Of a stretch of DNA of 6,893 nucleotides, positions 1 through 5,397 are shown piece by piece (positions within the stretch are counted from its first letter, which is position 1; each line of letters begins with the position of its first letter). Made by a program: the position numbers and the translations under genes. Under the pieces are notes generated by a model. The model was given only the letters and a program-made list of their open reading frames with translations. It was not told the origin of the DNA and ran no database searches. The stretch spans positions 1 to 6,893 of the forward strand of contig CASFXO010000178.1 of the NCBI GenBank assembly GCA_949298665.1, written 5' to 3'. The DNA is from an uncultured Lentisphaeria bacterium. GTDB lineage: Bacteria; Verrucomicrobiota; Lentisphaeria; Victivallales; Victivallaceae.

Positions 1-1
1 C

Positions 2-190
2 AAAGCGCCGCCGCCGTCGGAATGGACTCCGGTCACTCTGACGGTGGGACAGGACGGCGTGTTCCGCTGGGAAGGCTCCGTCGTGGACGGCGGCAGTCCC
101 GAAGCGGTCACCGGAATCGACTTCATTTTCTGCACGCCGAAGCCCGGCGCGGACTTCGGTATCGAAATCCGCAATCTGAAAGCGGAATAA
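2..190 (+). CDS. C-terminal fragment of a probable beta-sandwich protein (5' end outside window)
   Basis: The frame is open from base 2 to a TAA at 188-190, giving the last 62 residues of a protein whose start lies to the left. The fragment begins KAPPPSEWTPVTLTV and ends DFGIEIRNLKAE. Alternating hydrophobic and polar residues (VTLTV, VFRWEGSVV, IDFIF, FGIEIRNL) suggest successive beta strands. The ending, a strand of the type 'I.I.NL', is common in galactose-binding-like or other carbohydrate-binding jelly-roll domains attached to secreted glycan enzymes. That family assignment is an impression, since too little is present to name the protein. Two things favour this frame over the overlapping frame that starts at base 22: its stop codon sits directly before an intrinsic terminator, and its residue pattern is protein-like. 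The other frame runs through the terminator and is rich in Arg and Gly. Confidence 0.75.
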   Translation, partial: KAPPPSEWTPVTLTVGQDGVFRWEGSVVDGGSPEAVTGIDFIFCTPKPGADFGIEIRNLKAE

Positions 191-205
191 CCGCTGTTTT
201 TCGCC

Positions 206-239
206 AAGGCGGCCGGCATGACTCCGGCCGTCTTTTTTT
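206..239 (+). terminator. Rho-independent terminator after the first gene
   Basis: A GC-rich hairpin has arms GGCCGG (211-216) and CCGGCC (224-229) around a 7-base loop. It extends outward through C210-G230, a G-T wobble, G208-C232 and A-T pairs. It is followed by a run of seven T (233-239). It starts 15 bases after the stop codon at 188-190, so it should end transcription of the upstream gene. Confidence 0.85.
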
Positions 240-381
240 CCATGGCTCCCCGTCGCATCATCCGACGCCGTTCGCCGCGATCGGCGTTCCCGGTTCCCGC
301 CGCCCGGAAAAATGCGGAAGAGGCCGAAAAAAAATGAATTATCCTGTCCCGGTATCTGGCGAAATATGAAAACGGATATAT

Positions 382-410
382 ATTACATTCATATTGTGTA
401 AAAATACAAT
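382..410 (+). promoter_or_regulatory. Candidate sigma70-type promoter for the dehydrogenase gene
   Basis: A -35-like ATTACA (382-387, 4 of 6 matches to TTGACA) is separated by 17 bases from a -10-like TACAAT (405-410, 5 of 6 matches to TATAAT), inside the AT-rich part of the spacer. Initiation near base 417 would give a leader of about 80 bases before the ATG at 499. It would also exclude the in-frame ATG at 394 as a start. The region is AT-rich, so chance matches are possible. Confidence 0.4.
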
Positions 411-488
411 GATTCAACAGAAACAACAAGTTGGCGTCTTTTTCTCCGGAATGATTCCGTACCGGGAACCGCCGCCAGCAGAAAAAAA

Positions 489-495
489 GAGGAAG
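489..495 (+). promoter_or_regulatory. Ribosome binding site setting the dehydrogenase start
   Basis: The purine-rich AGAGGAA sits 3 bases upstream of the ATG at 499, or about 5 bases when counted from the GAGG core. It picks this ATG over the upstream in-frame ATG at 394. That longer reading would add 35 residues (MCKNTMIQQKQQ...) with no family similarity before the Rossmann-like strand KILFVTA. Confidence 0.7.
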
Positions 496-498
496 CAC

Positions 499-1518
499 AT
501 GTCCGAGAAAAAGATTCTGTTCGTCACCGCAGCGAAAAACCTGGCCCGCATGTTCTGGAACGCGGAAGGCGAAAAAAAAGCCAAACAGTACGGGTTCAAC
601 GTGGTGGTTCCCGCTTTTGACGGCGATCTGACCAACCCCGACTGGACGAGCCGGCTGGCGGATTACGATGCCATCATCACCACCTGGGGTTCCCCGGTCT
701 GCACCGAAGAATTTCTGAAAGCCGCTCCCAAAGCAAAAGTCATCGGCCATTGCGCCGGTTCCGTCGCGGCCGTCGTGGATGAATCGACCTACAACACCGA
801 CGTGCATGTCACCACCTCCAATCCGGTCATGGCCGAAGCCGTGGCGGAATGGTCGCTGATGGCCACCATTCTGGCGCAACGCAATCTGACCAAATACGCC
901 GCGCTGCGCAAAAACGAACGGATGAACTGGCCGGAAACCGGCAACATGCATGACATCAAGAAAATGACCATCGGCATCTGGGGCATGGGCGACACCACCC
1001 GCCACCTGCTGAAAATGCTTGCCCCGCTGCGGCCCGGCCGCATTCTCATCGCCTCCAACCACAGCTCCGCCGAAGACCTCGCCGCCCTCGGAGCGGAAAA
1101 AGCCACGCTGGAAGAAGTCCTCGCTCAGGCCGACGTCTTCCACTGCCTGGTCGGCGTCAGCAAGGAAAACTATCATCGTCTCGGCGAAAAGGAATTTTCC
1201 CTGCTCAAGGACGGCGCGACCTTCGTCAACGGCGGCCGCGCCCGGCTGGCCCAGGAAGAACCGTTGCTGAAGGTTCTGCAGAGCGGCCGGATTTCCGGTA
1301 TTCTGGACGTCTTCTATCAGGAACCGCTTCCGGAAGATTCCCCGTTCTATCAGCTGGACAACGTCATTTTGACGCCGCACAATGCGGGCTATACCGGCCG
1401 CGACCGGTTCCTGCCGTTCCTGCTCGATGAATTCGACCGCTTCTTCCGCGGTGTACCGATGCAGTGGGACATCACCAAGTCGCGCTTCCTCACCATGACC
1501 AACGAACGGCTGCGCTGA
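499..1518 (+). CDS. D-isomer-specific 2-hydroxyacid dehydrogenase family protein
   Basis: The product is a 339-residue cytoplasmic oxidoreductase, the usual length for the formate/glycerate dehydrogenase-like superfamily. This family reduces 2-keto acids to D-2-hydroxy acids, or the reverse, with NAD(P)H. The N-terminal substrate domain (about 1-105 plus the C-terminal tail) includes IGHCAGSVAAV (82-92). The linker helix AEAVAEWSLMATILAQRN (112-129) leads into the Rossmann domain (about 155-290) with its dinucleotide loop GIWGMGDTT (159-167). The catalytic triad is recognisable: Arg247 in VNGGRARL, Glu275 in LDVFYQEPLPEDSP and His294 in LTPHNAG. Two features are odd. The third glycine of GxGxxG is Thr167. 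The end of the second strand (RILIASN, 181-187) lacks the usual acidic residue that selects NAD, so NADP use is possible. The gene appears monocistronic, between a candidate promoter and a strong terminator. Its substrate cannot be read from the sequence, and a link to the neighbouring sugar genes is not established. Confidence 0.92.
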   Translation: MSEKKILFVTAAKNLARMFWNAEGEKKAKQYGFNVVVPAFDGDLTNPDWTSRLADYDAIITTWGSPVCTEEFLKAAPKAKVIGHCAGSVAAVVDESTYNTDVHVTTSNPVMAEAVAEWSLMATILAQRNLTKYAALRKNERMNWPETGNMHDIKKMTIGIWGMGDTTRHLLKMLAPLRPGRILIASNHSSAEDLAALGAEKATLEEVLAQADVFHCLVGVSKENYHRLGEKEFSLLKDGATFVNGGRARLAQEEPLLKVLQSGRISGILDVFYQEPLPEDSPFYQLDNVILTPHNAGYTGRDRFLPFLLDEFDRFFRGVPMQWDITKSRFLTMTNERLR

Positions 1519-1541
1519 AGACCGACGGCACCCAAAGAAAT

Positions 1542-1575
1542 AAAAAGAGAGCCGCCTCCGGGCGGCTCTCTTTTT
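1542..1575. terminator. Bidirectional intrinsic terminator between convergent genes
   Basis: A near-ideal hairpin has a 10-bp stem, GAGAGCCGCC (1547-1556) with GGCGGCTCTC (1561-1570). It is capped by the stable UNCG-type tetraloop TCCG (1557-1560) and flanked by AAAAA (1542-1546) and TTTTT (1571-1575). The T run serves the plus-strand dehydrogenase, which stops at 1518. Read on the minus strand, the A run becomes a U tract followed by further U-rich bases, so the hairpin also serves the fucosidase, whose stop is at 1616. Confidence 0.93.
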
Positions 1576-1615
1576 GCCGATGATTCCACGGTCTTTTCGG
1601 AACGCTCGCGCTGTT

Positions 1616-2893
1616 TCAGAGAAACAACTCGATAACCGGCACCTCCACCGGCGGCGGCGTAACCGGCAGCTCCAGCACCAGATCCTCCTCCGCCGCCTTC
1701 ACCTGGGAAACCAGCATCTGATCATGTGGACGACGGATTTCGCTGCCGTCGTTGAGCAGCTGCGCGTAACGGACCCTGCCCCCCAGTCCCGCCAGCCGCA
1801 CATGTTTGTACGGCCACGCGAATATGTGCAGATAAAGACGCCGCGTCTCCGGATTCCAGGTATAGCGGCAGTCCTGCGGCGCCCGCCATTCGTCCGGAGC
1901 CGCCGTGCAGCCGTAAATCGCCCGGCCGTGATAGTGCATCCATGCAGCAAACCCTTCCAGTCGATCCAGCGCCCGCGCATCAAAATACCCGCGGGCGGTC
2001 GGCCCCACGTTCATCAGCAGGTTGCCGCCGCGACTGACGTGGTTGATCAGCATTTCAATGCACATCCGCCGGGATTTCCAGGTGTTCTCGTCCCGGTGAT
2101 ACCCCCAGGAACCGGAAAACGTCTGGCACCCCTCCCAGACGGCGGGCTGTCCCTTTTCGTCTTTCGGCCATTCCTCCGGCATGAACTGCTCCGGCGTCAG
2201 CACATCTCCCATGCCGGGCAGATCGAGGCGGTTGTTGACGATGATCTCCGGCTGCAGCTCCCGCACCAGGCGCAGCAGTTTCTCGGACTCCCAGTCGTCG
2301 CGCCCCTTGCCGTTTTCCCCGGGATAGGAGAAGTCAAACCAGATGATGTCGATTTTTCCGTAGTCGGTCAGCAGTTCCGTCACCTGATCGCGCATATACT
2401 GGGCATAGCGCCGGGGATCGCGCCGCGCGTTCTGTTCCTTCCGGTCCGGGTCGGCAAAGTGCGGATGCAGCCGGTCGATGATGAAATCCGGATGGTGCCA
2501 GTCCAGCAGTGAATAGTAAAAACCGATCCGCAGCCCTTCCGCCCGGAAGGCGTCCACCATCTCCCGCAGCAGATCGCGCCCGGCAGGGGTGCGGGTGGCT
2601 TTGTAATCGGTATAACGGCTGTCCCAGAGGCAGAAACCTTCATGATGCTTGGTGGTGATGACCACATATTTCATTCCCGCCGCCGCCGCCGCCCGCGCCC
2701 ATTCCCGGGGACGGAAAAGATCCGGATCGAACAACTCAAAATAAATCCGATACTCCGGATCGCGGATGCTCTCGTAATTGCGCACCCACTCGTGCCGGGC
2801 GGGCATGGCGTACAAGCCCCAGTGTATGAACATTCCGAACCGGTCGTGCACGAACCATCCGATGTCGCCTCTCCCGCCGCTGACTGCCGTCAT
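1616..2893 (-). CDS. Alpha-L-fucosidase, glycoside hydrolase family 29
   Basis: The 425-residue enzyme is predicted to hydrolyse terminal alpha-L-fucose by a retaining mechanism. The (beta/alpha)8 domain spans about 1-325, with family signatures RFGMFIHWGLYA (18-29), VITTKHHEGFCLWDS (78-92) and GFYYSLLDWHHPDF (124-137). The likely nucleophile is Asp187 in IDIIWFDFSYPG. The motif VWEGCQTFSGSWGY (252-265) holds Glu254, a candidate acid/base; the distance of 67 residues from Asp187 is longer than in several characterised enzymes, so that residue is tentative. RGGNLLMNVGPTARG (288-302) is also typical. A short C-terminal beta domain (about 330-425) follows. There is no signal peptide, so it should act in the cytoplasm on imported oligosaccharides. 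The ATG is supported by AAGGAG (2901-2906) 7 bases upstream; an ATG at 2900 is in another frame. The gene lies 138 bases downstream of the MFS gene on the same strand, a probable operon with a transporter that feeds it. Linkage specificity (1,2 versus 1,3/1,4) cannot be read. Confidence 0.95.
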   Translation of the reverse strand: MTAVSGGRGDIGWFVHDRFGMFIHWGLYAMPARHEWVRNYESIRDPEYRIYFELFDPDLFRPREWARAAAAAGMKYVVITTKHHEGFCLWDSRYTDYKATRTPAGRDLLREMVDAFRAEGLRIGFYYSLLDWHHPDFIIDRLHPHFADPDRKEQNARRDPRRYAQYMRDQVTELLTDYGKIDIIWFDFSYPGENGKGRDDWESEKLLRLVRELQPEIIVNNRLDLPGMGDVLTPEQFMPEEWPKDEKGQPAVWEGCQTFSGSWGYHRDENTWKSRRMCIEMLINHVSRGGNLLMNVGPTARGYFDARALDRLEGFAAWMHYHGRAIYGCTAAPDEWRAPQDCRYTWNPETRRLYLHIFAWPYKHVRLAGLGGRVRYAQLLNDGSEIRRPHDQMLVSQVKAAEEDLVLELPVTPPPVEVPVIELFL

Positions 2894-2900
2894 ACTCCAT

Positions 2901-2909
2901 CTCCTTTCC
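2901..2909 (-). promoter_or_regulatory. Shine-Dalgarno site of the fucosidase gene
   Basis: On the minus strand this reads GGAAAGGAG, ending 7 bases before the ATG at 2893. It is a near-consensus site and decides between the two overlapping ATGs at 2900 and 2893. Only the one at 2893 opens the GH29 frame. Confidence 0.8.
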
Positions 2910-3031
2910 GTTGAGGTGAATGTGCCATGCCGCCGGGCAGCCGTGTCCGCCCGGAGAAACTTCCTTCACGCCCGCGCCACGCCGGTTTTCCCCCTTCCCT
3001 GTTCCGGACGGCACGGCGCCTGCCGCATCGT

Positions 3032-4276
3032 TCATGGCCGGGACGCCCGCCGCTTCGCCAGCACCCAGCATTCCCAGTAGATGATCGCAACGAAGCAGAG
3101 CAGGCAGCCGGGCACCACCAGAATCGTCCCCTTCAACCCGAAATGATCCCCCAGCACCCCCATCAGCCAGGTGAAGAATCCGCATCCGGGAATCCCCAGC
3201 GCGGAAAAATAAATATACAGCATCGTCGAATCCAGCTGCGGCATGTGCGACACCCCGTACACCTGAGTCGTGGGCCAGAACGGCGCCACTCCTACCCCTG
3301 CCAGCACCAGTAGAATAAAGAGCAATACCAGCGGCCAGGGCCCCGGCAGCCAGGTCGGCTCCAGAAATGCCAGCAGCAGAGTCACCGGAATCGTGGCGCC
3401 TCCCGCGCCCAGCAGAATGTAGCGCAGATACTCCGGACGGGCGAAATAACCGAATCCGGTCCGCCCCAGAAACATCCCCAGCGCGATCGCCCCGGTCCCC
3501 AGCCCGGCCACCCAGGCACTGGTGTGGAAATGAAGCTGAACATAGGCCGCCGCCCAGAAAGTCAGCCCGAATTCCGCGCCCGCACCGAAAAACATGGCCA
3601 GTGCACAGATCCAGAATTGCGGCACCCGGGCAATCTCCAGCGAATACCGCCAGATCTCCCGGGCGGAAACCCCGCCGCTGGTTTCCGGATATTTTCGCGC
3701 CGGCTGCTCCCGCCACAGAAACAGCAGCGACGTCAGCAACGTCAATACCCCGATCGCGGCCAGAATGATGCGCCAGTTCACCCCCCATGCCCGGAGCCCC
3801 CCGACGAACACCACCACCGCACCGATGCCGACAGACCAGAAGGAGTGCGCGATATTGACATATCGTTCCGGAGCATCCGGATGCAGATCCTGCACAAACG
3901 GGGTGGCAATCCCCTCGCAGATGCCTTCGCCGAATCCGGCGATCAGCAGGCAGGGAATCAGCATCCAGTAGGCGGGCGCCAGCGAGCAGAGAAAAATCCC
4001 GCCGCCCATCAGCAGCAGCGAATCTCCCATGGAGAGCCGCTTGCCGATGCGGCCGGCGATCGTCCCGCAGAGGAGCAGCGCCACGACCATGGTGATGCTG
4101 CGCACCAGATGCAGCACTCCGCCGGCGGCCATGCCCCCCCGGTCGAGCGGGAAATTCAATTCTTCGCCCATCGCCACAATCATCAGGGGAATGGACAACG
4201 AACACAACGCATAGGTTACGGAAGCGGAAAACGCGGCGTAATCGTAGCGTCCGAAATGCAAAGCTCTCCGGTTCAC
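3032..4276 (-). CDS. Major facilitator superfamily sugar-type permease, 12 membrane segments
   Basis: The product is 414 residues, typical for MFS. Twelve hydrophobic segments can be seen at roughly 13-35, 49-72, 82-101, 103-125, 144-163, 167-188, 219-242, 252-276, 284-305, 311-333, 350-375 and 382-405. A polar central loop (about 189-212) divides the two six-helix halves. Motif-A-like basic residues follow helix 2 (GTIAGRIGKRLSMGD, 71-85). The region GFGEGICEGIATPFVQD (114-130) and NIAHSFWSVGIG (141-152) resembles sugar-porter-like MFS families. Position upstream of a cytoplasmic fucosidase suggests uptake of L-fucose or a fucosylated sugar; that substrate is inferred from context. The chosen start is GTG at 4276, behind GGAAGGAG. 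No ATG lies in frame near the N-terminus before residue 32, and the longer upstream reading crosses the promoter and lacks protein-like sequence. Confidence 0.9.
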   Translation of the reverse strand: MNRRALHFGRYDYAAFSASVTYALCSLSIPLMIVAMGEELNFPLDRGGMAAGGVLHLVRSITMVVALLLCGTIAGRIGKRLSMGDSLLLMGGGIFLCSLAPAYWMLIPCLLIAGFGEGICEGIATPFVQDLHPDAPERYVNIAHSFWSVGIGAVVVFVGGLRAWGVNWRIILAAIGVLTLLTSLLFLWREQPARKYPETSGGVSAREIWRYSLEIARVPQFWICALAMFFGAGAEFGLTFWAAAYVQLHFHTSAWVAGLGTGAIALGMFLGRTGFGYFARPEYLRYILLGAGGATIPVTLLLAFLEPTWLPGPWPLVLLFILLVLAGVGVAPFWPTTQVYGVSHMPQLDSTMLYIYFSALGIPGCGFFTWLMGVLGDHFGLKGTILVVPGCLLCFVAIIYWECWVLAKRRASRP

Positions 4277-4286
4277 TCCGGTCCGG

Positions 4287-4294
4287 CTCCTTCC
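4287..4294 (-). promoter_or_regulatory. Shine-Dalgarno site supporting a GTG start of the MFS gene
   Basis: On the minus strand this reads GGAAGGAG, a strong match, 10 bases before the GTG at 4276-4274. The spacing is slightly long but acceptable. It places the N-terminus as MNRRALHFGRYDY, directly before the first membrane helix. Confidence 0.7.
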
Positions 4295-4325
4295 TGTTGG
4301 ATCTCCGACAGCATTTAAAGTGTAT

Positions 4326-4353
4326 AAAATATCGTGCAACCGGAAAAAGTCAA
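4326..4353 (-). promoter_or_regulatory. Candidate promoter for the MFS-fucosidase operon
   Basis: On the minus strand, TTGACT (4353-4348, 5 of 6 matches to the -35 consensus) is followed after 16 bases by TATTTT (4331-4326, 4 of 6 matches to the -10 consensus). Initiation near 4319 would leave a leader of roughly 40 bases before the GTG at 4276. The segment is the most AT-rich part of this half of the divergent spacer. Confidence 0.5.
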
Positions 4354-4380
4354 GCGCCTTTCCGCACATCCGGCGTGATC

Positions 4381-4401
4381 GCCATTCCGTCTCCGGATGG
4401 C
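4381..4401. repeat. Imperfect inverted repeat in the divergent spacer
   Basis: Arms GCCAT (4381-4385) and ATGGC (4397-4401) pair perfectly. They extend inward through CCG (4387-4389) and CGG (4394-4396) with one bulged T, giving an 8-bp stem and a 4-base loop. A short TTTT follows on the plus side. It may be an operator for the divergently transcribed MFS and esterase genes, or a weak terminator-like hairpin on the plus strand. No plus-strand gene immediately upstream needs a terminator, which makes a regulatory role somewhat more likely. Confidence 0.45.
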
Positions 4402-4416
4402 TTTTCGGGAGTCCCC

Positions 4417-4436
4417 CCGGAAAATGGAAATTCCGG
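4417..4436. repeat. Second inverted repeat in the divergent spacer
   Basis: Arms CCGGAA (4417-4422) and TTCCGG (4431-4436) form a perfect 6-bp dyad around an 8-base centre. The right part also contains the smaller dyad GGAA-A-TTCC. The element ends about 30 bases upstream of the -10-like hexamer of the esterase gene, a position suited to an activator or repressor site. The function is inferred only from symmetry and position. Confidence 0.4.
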
Positions 4437-4467
4437 CTTGCATTGCAGAAAAACAAAGAATATCTTT

Positions 4468-4473
4468 TATAGT
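4468..4473 (+). promoter_or_regulatory. Candidate -10 element for the esterase gene
   Basis: TATAGT matches the -10 consensus in 5 of 6 positions and lies in an A/T-rich stretch about 75 bases upstream of the esterase ATG. The nearest -35-like sequence (TTGCAG, 4443-4448) is poor and 19 bases away, which would fit a promoter that needs an activator. Confidence 0.35.
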
Positions 4474-4547
4474 AGCCATCTTCTCCGAAATGAAAACCGG
4501 CGGCGGAATGATGCCGCGATCGGTTGATGCCGAGAAAGGAATACCGG

Positions 4548-5360
4548 ATGACGACGCTGAAACACCCTTTCACCTGCCTGTTGCTGCTGACGGGACTCAT
4601 CCTCTCCGCCGCCGATGCGGTCAAACTCCCCCCCAGGGAAAAATTCCACCTCTTCCTGCTGGCCGGACAATCCAACATGGCCGGTCGTGGAGAAATCCTG
4701 CCGGAAGACCGCAAACCGGATGAAAGAATTCTGATGCTCAACGCCGCCGGGGAATGGGTCCCCGCAACCGATCCGGTGCATTTTGACAAACCCGGGGCGG
4801 GAGTCGGTCCGGCCCGGTCCTTCGCCCGGGCCCTGATCGCGGCGGACCCCACCATCACCGTCGGCCTGATTCCCGCCGCCTGCGGCGGCTCCTCCATCCG
4901 ACAATGGGAGCCGGGCGCCTACTGGCGCCAGACCCGGAGCCATCCGTATGACGACGCCGTTCAGCGCGCCCGGCGGGCGCAGCAGGACGGTACGTTGCAG
5001 GCCATTCTCTGGCATCAGGGGGAATCCGATGCCAATGCCGGAGGGCTTCCCGAATACGAAGTGCGCCTGACCCGGATGATCGCGGCGTTCCGTCGGGACC
5101 TGCAAATGCCGGATCTGCCCTTCATCGCCGGACAGTTGAGCCAGCCGGCGAATGGGAAATGGAGTGAAAACCGCAGAAAATTCGACGCCGTCCTCCGCCG
5201 GGCACTGGAAGCCTCCCGCCCCTCGGCGCTGGTCCCGTCCGACGGCTTGACGCTGAACCGGGACCGCATTCATTTCGACCGGAACAGCCAGCAGGAATTC
5301 GGTCGACGTTATTTCCGGGCTTATCGGCAACTGCGTGATTCCGCAACGACTTCCCGATGA
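4548..5360 (+). CDS. Secreted SGNH-type carbohydrate esterase (SASA/CE6-like acetylesterase)
   Basis: The 270-residue protein starts with a signal peptide: a basic N-region (MTTLKHP), the hydrophobic core CLLLLTGLIL, and a likely cleavage after ADA at residue 24. The mature enzyme carries the hydrolase blocks of the sialic-acid-specific acetylesterase / CE6 acetylxylan esterase family. These are FLLAGQSNMAGRG (36-48) with nucleophile Ser42, the oxyanion glycine block PAACGGSSI (109-117), WHQGESDA (155-162), and DRIHFD (239-244) with the Asp239-His242 pair. It should remove O-acetyl groups from a polysaccharide or glycan outside the cytoplasm. Whether the substrate is xylan, sialic acid or an acetylated fucose-rich glycan cannot be told. 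The ATG at 4548 is chosen because AAAGGA (4535-4540) lies 7 bases upstream and the signal peptide begins there; a TTG and ATG 24 and 21 bases upstream lack this. The gene is divergent from the MFS-fucosidase pair and ends 37 bases from the convergent AraC gene, with no obvious terminator between them. Confidence 0.9.
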   Translation: MTTLKHPFTCLLLLTGLILSAADAVKLPPREKFHLFLLAGQSNMAGRGEILPEDRKPDERILMLNAAGEWVPATDPVHFDKPGAGVGPARSFARALIAADPTITVGLIPAACGGSSIRQWEPGAYWRQTRSHPYDDAVQRARRAQQDGTLQAILWHQGESDANAGGLPEYEVRLTRMIAAFRRDLQMPDLPFIAGQLSQPANGKWSENRRKFDAVLRRALEASRPSALVPSDGLTLNRDRIHFDRNSQQEFGRRYFRAYRQLRDSATTSR

Positions 5361-5397
5361 CCGGACACCGCGGAATTCGGCACTGGAACCGGCAGGT

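Larger units (their letters stand above)
191..498. other. Intergenic region before the hydroxyacid dehydrogenase
   Basis: This 308-base gap holds the intrinsic terminator at 206-239, a GC-rich stretch with no recognisable gene (240-330), and an AT-rich segment (about 330-415) with a candidate promoter. A tiny ORF at 334-369 (ATG to TGA, 11 codons, MNYPVPVSGEI) sits behind a purine-rich stretch, but nothing else supports translation. I see no riboswitch-like conserved structure and no repeats beyond short GC-rich inverted repeats such as CGCCG/CGGCG at 273-286. Confidence 0.6.

Noticed and set aside
22..369. A 115-codon plus-strand reading frame at the left edge
   Set aside because: It runs through the terminator at 206-239 and is rich in Arg and Gly without domain character. 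The protein-like frame here is the one ending at 190.
334..369. An 11-codon ORF that could be a leader peptide before the dehydrogenase
   Set aside because: There is no attenuator hairpin after it, its residues suggest no regulatory logic, and it ends before the candidate promoter for the dehydrogenase gene.
1574..2512. A 312-codon plus-strand frame opposite the fucosidase
   Set aside because: It is antisense to a clear GH29 gene, has low-complexity His/Arg/Pro-rich sequence and no ribosome binding site. Long antisense frames are expected in GC-rich genes.
2736..4205. A 489-codon minus-strand frame overlapping the MFS and fucosidase genes
   Set aside because: It is a shifted reading of the same strand, composed of Gly/Ala/Arg-rich sequence, while the MFS and GH29 frames carry real family motifs. 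Only its last 99 codons, starting at the ATGA overlap, were kept as a low-interest finding.
3524..4318. A 264-codon plus-strand frame opposite the MFS gene
   Set aside because: It is antisense to the 12-helix transporter, Arg/Pro/His-rich, and has no recognisable domain.
4277..4897. Extension of the MFS protein by about 207 N-terminal residues
   Set aside because: The extra sequence is antisense to the esterase, crosses the candidate promoter and dyads, and is not protein-like. The GTG at 4276 has a strong Shine-Dalgarno site.
4467..5330. A 287-codon minus-strand frame opposite the esterase
   Set aside because: The plus strand encodes a full signal peptide and all SGNH blocks. The antisense frame has no motif and no suitable start signal.
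5361..5397. A terminator between the convergent esterase and AraC genes
   Set aside because: The 37-base gap has short GC-rich complementary pieces but no convincing stem and no T tract on either strand.
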